Part shown: piece by piece, positions 61,684 to 64,000 of the stretch
Layout: every line of letters begins with the position of its first letter
How positions within the stretch are numbered: position 1 is the first letter of the stretch
NCBI RefSeq assembly: GCF_021369635.1
Contig: NZ_JAJNBZ010000021.1
Coordinates: forward strand, 1 to 64,000
Direction of reading: 5' to 3'
Length of the DNA: 64,000 nt
DNA from: Paenibacillus profundus
GTDB lineage: Bacteria; Bacillota; Bacilli; Paenibacillales; Paenibacillaceae
Program-made: the position numbers and the translations under genes
Notes under the pieces: model-generated
Seen by the model: only the letters and a program-made list of their open reading frames with translations
Databases searched by the model: none
Told to the model about the DNA's origin: nothing

Positions 61684-63552
61684 ATGAGTACAGCATTGCT
61701 GCAAGAGCTTCATCAAGAAGTGAGACGGCTTTATATTGCAGGAAGCGAGTTGGCAGCCGGAGATTTTCGCTTGAAGCGTCTCTTGCCCCAATTCCAGCAG
61801 CTCGGGGAACGGGCGCCCGTATTTAAACGGTTGGGAGAAGGGATTGCCGCTCTATTAGAGCCATCTGCTCAACAGACGCAGACTTCGGCGGAGACGTTGC
61901 AGGATCTGGGTCTGCTGCTAAGCTCGGTGCTTCGCACACAAGGAACCATTTCGCCAGAGGGGGAGCTGACGGCTGTGAAGAGCCGCCCGAACTCCTTGTC
62001 CACCAAGCTGTCGTATCGTAAGCTGGCAGCGGTTCAAGAGGCATTGACGACTACCGGGAGCGGCCGCTACGAGGTGATCGTGCAAGCGTTCGAAGCAGGG
62101 ATGTTCCAAGATCTTCGCTTGCTGAAGCACGCCATCGCGGCACTGAACGATCCATATATCGATATTGCAGAGTGCGCCATGAACCGAATCCTGCCCTCCT
62201 ATGGTCCGCAGATCGTTCCGCATCTAATCGAATTGTTCAATCCTTCCGGCGGCAAGCTGGAAACGAGAAAGCTGCGCGTTATCGGGCAAGTGGGCGGAGA
62301 AGAAGTGGCCGATCTGATTTACCAAGCCGCGGAATCCGGTTCGGACGATGTGCGGGTGACGGCAATTGAACTGTTGGCAGGCCGTGAGCAATATGAAGAA
62401 GCGCTGCTAGGCTGGACGAAGGATAAGAAGAAGGCGATACGAGAGGCTGCTTATCATGCCTTGGCTGCAGGCGGATCGGCGCGTGCGGTGGATCGGCTGT
62501 ATGAAGCCTTTTCCAGTAAAGATATAGAGTTGGCGGCAGAGGCATCGTTCAAGTGCCATTCGAGTGAGCTCACCAAAAGATTGGTGCGGGACTTGGGCCT
62601 TGAACTGAAGCAAGCTTCTGAGGCGAAGGAAAAGGAAGACAAGAAGAAAATAGAAGCCTTATGGACGAAGATCCAACACTTCCTTACGGCTTTGGACGGC
62701 AAGCGGAGCGAAGCGCTCTATGACGTATTTGTACATGTAACGAACCATTATTCATTTTTTGTCTCATTGGGGTGGCTGGAGCTTTTTGACGCCGCCGCTT
62801 ACTATTTGGAACAAACGGATACAGAAGCAGCATTGGCGCTGCTGCATGAGTTGGAACAGCACAATGTCCGTTATATGCCGCATTCGTTCCGCTCGTCGTT
62901 CCGCTTGCTGTCTCCGGCGCAGCTATATGAACGATACGTCGAGTCGATGCGCAACAAATGGAAGCTGCAGACGAACAGGGATCTGGCTAAGCGGAAGAAG
63001 CAGCTGCTCTCGTCTATAGAACAGAAAGTCATGTCACGCGAGTATAGACCTTATCCGATATTGTGGAGCATTCCCAATGAGACCGTACCGCTTTCCACGG
63101 TTGTGATGCTTCCGCTGGAACAGCTTGCGGCACAGTGGGACCATCGCTGGTTGGATTGGTTGATCGAGCAGAATGCGCTTGAGCTTGTGTGCGCATTCGC
63201 GCATCCCGGACATGTGGCTGCCAAGCAGTTCATGATTGGTAAATTAGAAAGCAATCCGGAGTTCCGCAATGCTTTTGCAGGGATGCTATTGAGCGGGTTG
63301 GAACGCGCGGGAGTCAGTGATGACGTTCGCTGGGAAGCGCTTGTGACAGCGCTGGAAGATAAACGGAATACCAATTGCTACGTATTCGAAGGCCACGTGC
63401 TGGAGCAGCTGTATCAGCTTCCTTCGGCGTACTGCGACCGCTTGGCGGCTGTATTGTCGAAGTTCAAATATACCGCCGGCGAACAGCTCCGATATGTAGT
63501 GGAGACGATGCAGGCTGCTGAAAGCGCGGCGAACACGTCGAAGCCTGTATAG
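61684..63552 (+). CDS. HEAT-repeat-like scaffold protein
   Basis: A 622-residue helical protein. HEAT-like repeats are clear in residues 130-290 (LKHAIAALNDPYIDIAECAMNRILPSYGPQIVPHLIELF, VIGQVGGEEVADLIYQAAESGSDDVRVTAIELLAG, AIREAAYHALAAGGSARAVDRLYEAF). The C-terminal 300 residues have no known domain. It probably serves as a scaffold for the SWIM and AAA partners encoded on both sides. AGGGGGATCGGCG precedes the ATG. Spacing in the operon is short. Confidence 0.75.
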   Translation: MSTALLQELHQEVRRLYIAGSELAAGDFRLKRLLPQFQQLGERAPVFKRLGEGIAALLEPSAQQTQTSAETLQDLGLLLSSVLRTQGTISPEGELTAVKSRPNSLSTKLSYRKLAAVQEALTTTGSGRYEVIVQAFEAGMFQDLRLLKHAIAALNDPYIDIAECAMNRILPSYGPQIVPHLIELFNPSGGKLETRKLRVIGQVGGEEVADLIYQAAESGSDDVRVTAIELLAGREQYEEALLGWTKDKKKAIREAAYHALAAGGSARAVDRLYEAFSSKDIELAAEASFKCHSSELTKRLVRDLGLELKQASEAKEKEDKKKIEALWTKIQHFLTALDGKRSEALYDVFVHVTNHYSFFVSLGWLELFDAAAYYLEQTDTEAALALLHELEQHNVRYMPHSFRSSFRLLSPAQLYERYVESMRNKWKLQTNRDLAKRKKQLLSSIEQKVMSREYRPYPILWSIPNETVPLSTVVMLPLEQLAAQWDHRWLDWLIEQNALELVCAFAHPGHVAAKQFMIGKLESNPEFRNAFAGMLLSGLERAGVSDDVRWEALVTALEDKRNTNCYVFEGHVLEQLYQLPSAYCDRLAAVLSKFKYTAGEQLRYVVETMQAAESAANTSKPV

Positions 63553-63636
63553 CCTATCCTACAGAGCAGGAGCAGGACATACAACACGATAATCAGAACG
63601 ATAGAGCGTGCGATACACCTTAAAGGAGATGAGCAG

Positions 63637-64000
63637 ATGACCACTAGCCAAGAACAGCTGCAAGATATGATGCGACTGCCGGCGGAGCGATTGTACGAGG
63701 AAGAATTAGCAGCGCTTCGCAAGGCGGATAAAGGAAAGATTCCGGCAGGCTGGCAAATGTCGCCGCAGTCGGTGCTCACGTTCATTACCGGCGGCAAAGC
63801 GGGGAAAACCGTCATTACTCCTAAATATATCGGTAATAAAAGACTGGTCGAGATGGCGATCGCGACCTTAGTGACGGATCGGGCGCTCTTGCTAATCGGG
63901 GAGCCGGGCACAGCCAAATCATGGCTGTCTGAAAATCTGTCAGCAGCGATATATGGCCATTCTGGACTCGTCGTTCAAGGAACGGCCGGAACAAGCGAGG
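63637..64000 (+). CDS. MoxR-like AAA ATPase, cut by the window end
   Basis: The first 121 residues of an AAA_5/MoxR-type ATPase: a helical N-terminus, then I-T-P-K-Y-I-G-N-K-R-L-V-E-M-A-I-A-T-L and Walker A G-E-P-G-T-A-K-S-W, followed by V-V-Q-G-T-A-G-T. AAAGGAG precedes the ATG. Such ATPases remodel partner proteins, often with VWA-domain adaptors. Third gene of the SWIM/HEAT/AAA operon. The rest lies beyond position 64000. Confidence 0.88.
   Translation, partial: MTTSQEQLQDMMRLPAERLYEEELAALRKADKGKIPAGWQMSPQSVLTFITGGKAGKTVITPKYIGNKRLVEMAIATLVTDRALLLIGEPGTAKSWLSENLSAAIYGHSGLVVQGTAGTSE

Noticed and set aside
1..64000. CRISPR arrays, tRNA or rRNA genes and complete insertion sequences
   Set aside because: No regularly spaced repeats, no cloverleaf-like or rRNA-like stretch and no intact transposase were seen by reading; a covariance-model search would be the proper test.

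Overview
The window looks like a chromosomal segment of a Paenibacillus-type Firmicute. The evidence is strong AGGAGG-like ribosome binding sites, frequent TTG and GTG starts, YesM/YesN-type two-component pairs, a CIRCE heat-shock operator, a Fur-controlled efe iron operon, a YpsA homologue and two peptide-pheromone regulators with tetratricopeptide-type domains. No rRNA, tRNA or CRISPR array was seen. The assignment rests on gene content only.

Layout. (1) 1-6.7 kb is patchy accessory DNA: a broken serine hydrolase, a small XRE regulator, a GC-rich MFS/dehydrogenase/TetR cassette with two matching operator sites, the debris of a large serine recombinase, and small housekeeping-like genes. (2) 6.9-13.5 kb, minus strand, is an AfuABC-type sugar-phosphate ABC transporter with a YesM/YesN-like sensor kinase and regulator. 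(3) 13.8-32.6 kb, plus strand, is a defence island: a RloC-like anticodon nuclease candidate, a complete type I restriction-modification set (hsdM, hsdS, hsdR), an AT-rich HD + Hsp90-like ATPase protein, and a four-gene operon. That operon encodes a kleisin-like protein, a small MukE/JetB-like partner, an SMC ATPase and a Hanks-type Ser/Thr kinase. It resembles Wadjet/MukBEF-type condensins, but I see no JetD nuclease gene and the kinase sits where JetD might be expected. (4) 32.6-34.3 kb, minus strand, is an XRE-TPR (RRNPP-type) regulator whose 3' end overlaps a gene for a secreted peptide with four [DN]-I-G-[ST]-G-W repeats. (5) 34.7-40.2 kb holds ferritin, a DUF4180 protein, a TetR/HXXEE pair, a DEAD-box helicase and an Abi_2 gene interrupted by an amber codon. 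(6) 40.5-45.4 kb is a PgtP-type phosphoglycerate transporter divergent from a three-gene sensing operon (binding lipoprotein, histidine kinase, LuxR-type regulator). (7) 45.5-50.1 kb contains a zinc-ribbon membrane protein, a phytase-like esterase, htpG behind a perfect CIRCE operator, and an orphan Phd/YefM antitoxin. (8) 50.4-51.8 kb is a second XRE-TPR regulator with a tiny 37-residue export-signal peptide starting directly after its stop codon and ending in D-T-G-W. (9) 52.3-56.4 kb is a Fur-box-controlled efeO-efeB-efeU operon. (10) 56.7-64 kb holds ypsA, a lipoprotein gene with a damaged tandem copy, an unrecognised gene, and the start of a SWIM / HEAT-repeat / MoxR AAA operon cut by the window end.

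How the parts fit. Two sugar-phosphate uptake systems each have their own two-component control. The island stacks nucleic-acid-directed defences (restriction, tRNA cleavage, condensin-like sensing) and may end in a kinase-signalled response. The two quorum-sensing pairs share architecture and a G-W peptide motif, so they probably belong to one pheromone family. The strongest candidates for undescribed biology are the condensin-plus-kinase operon and the G-W pheromone/regulator pairs.
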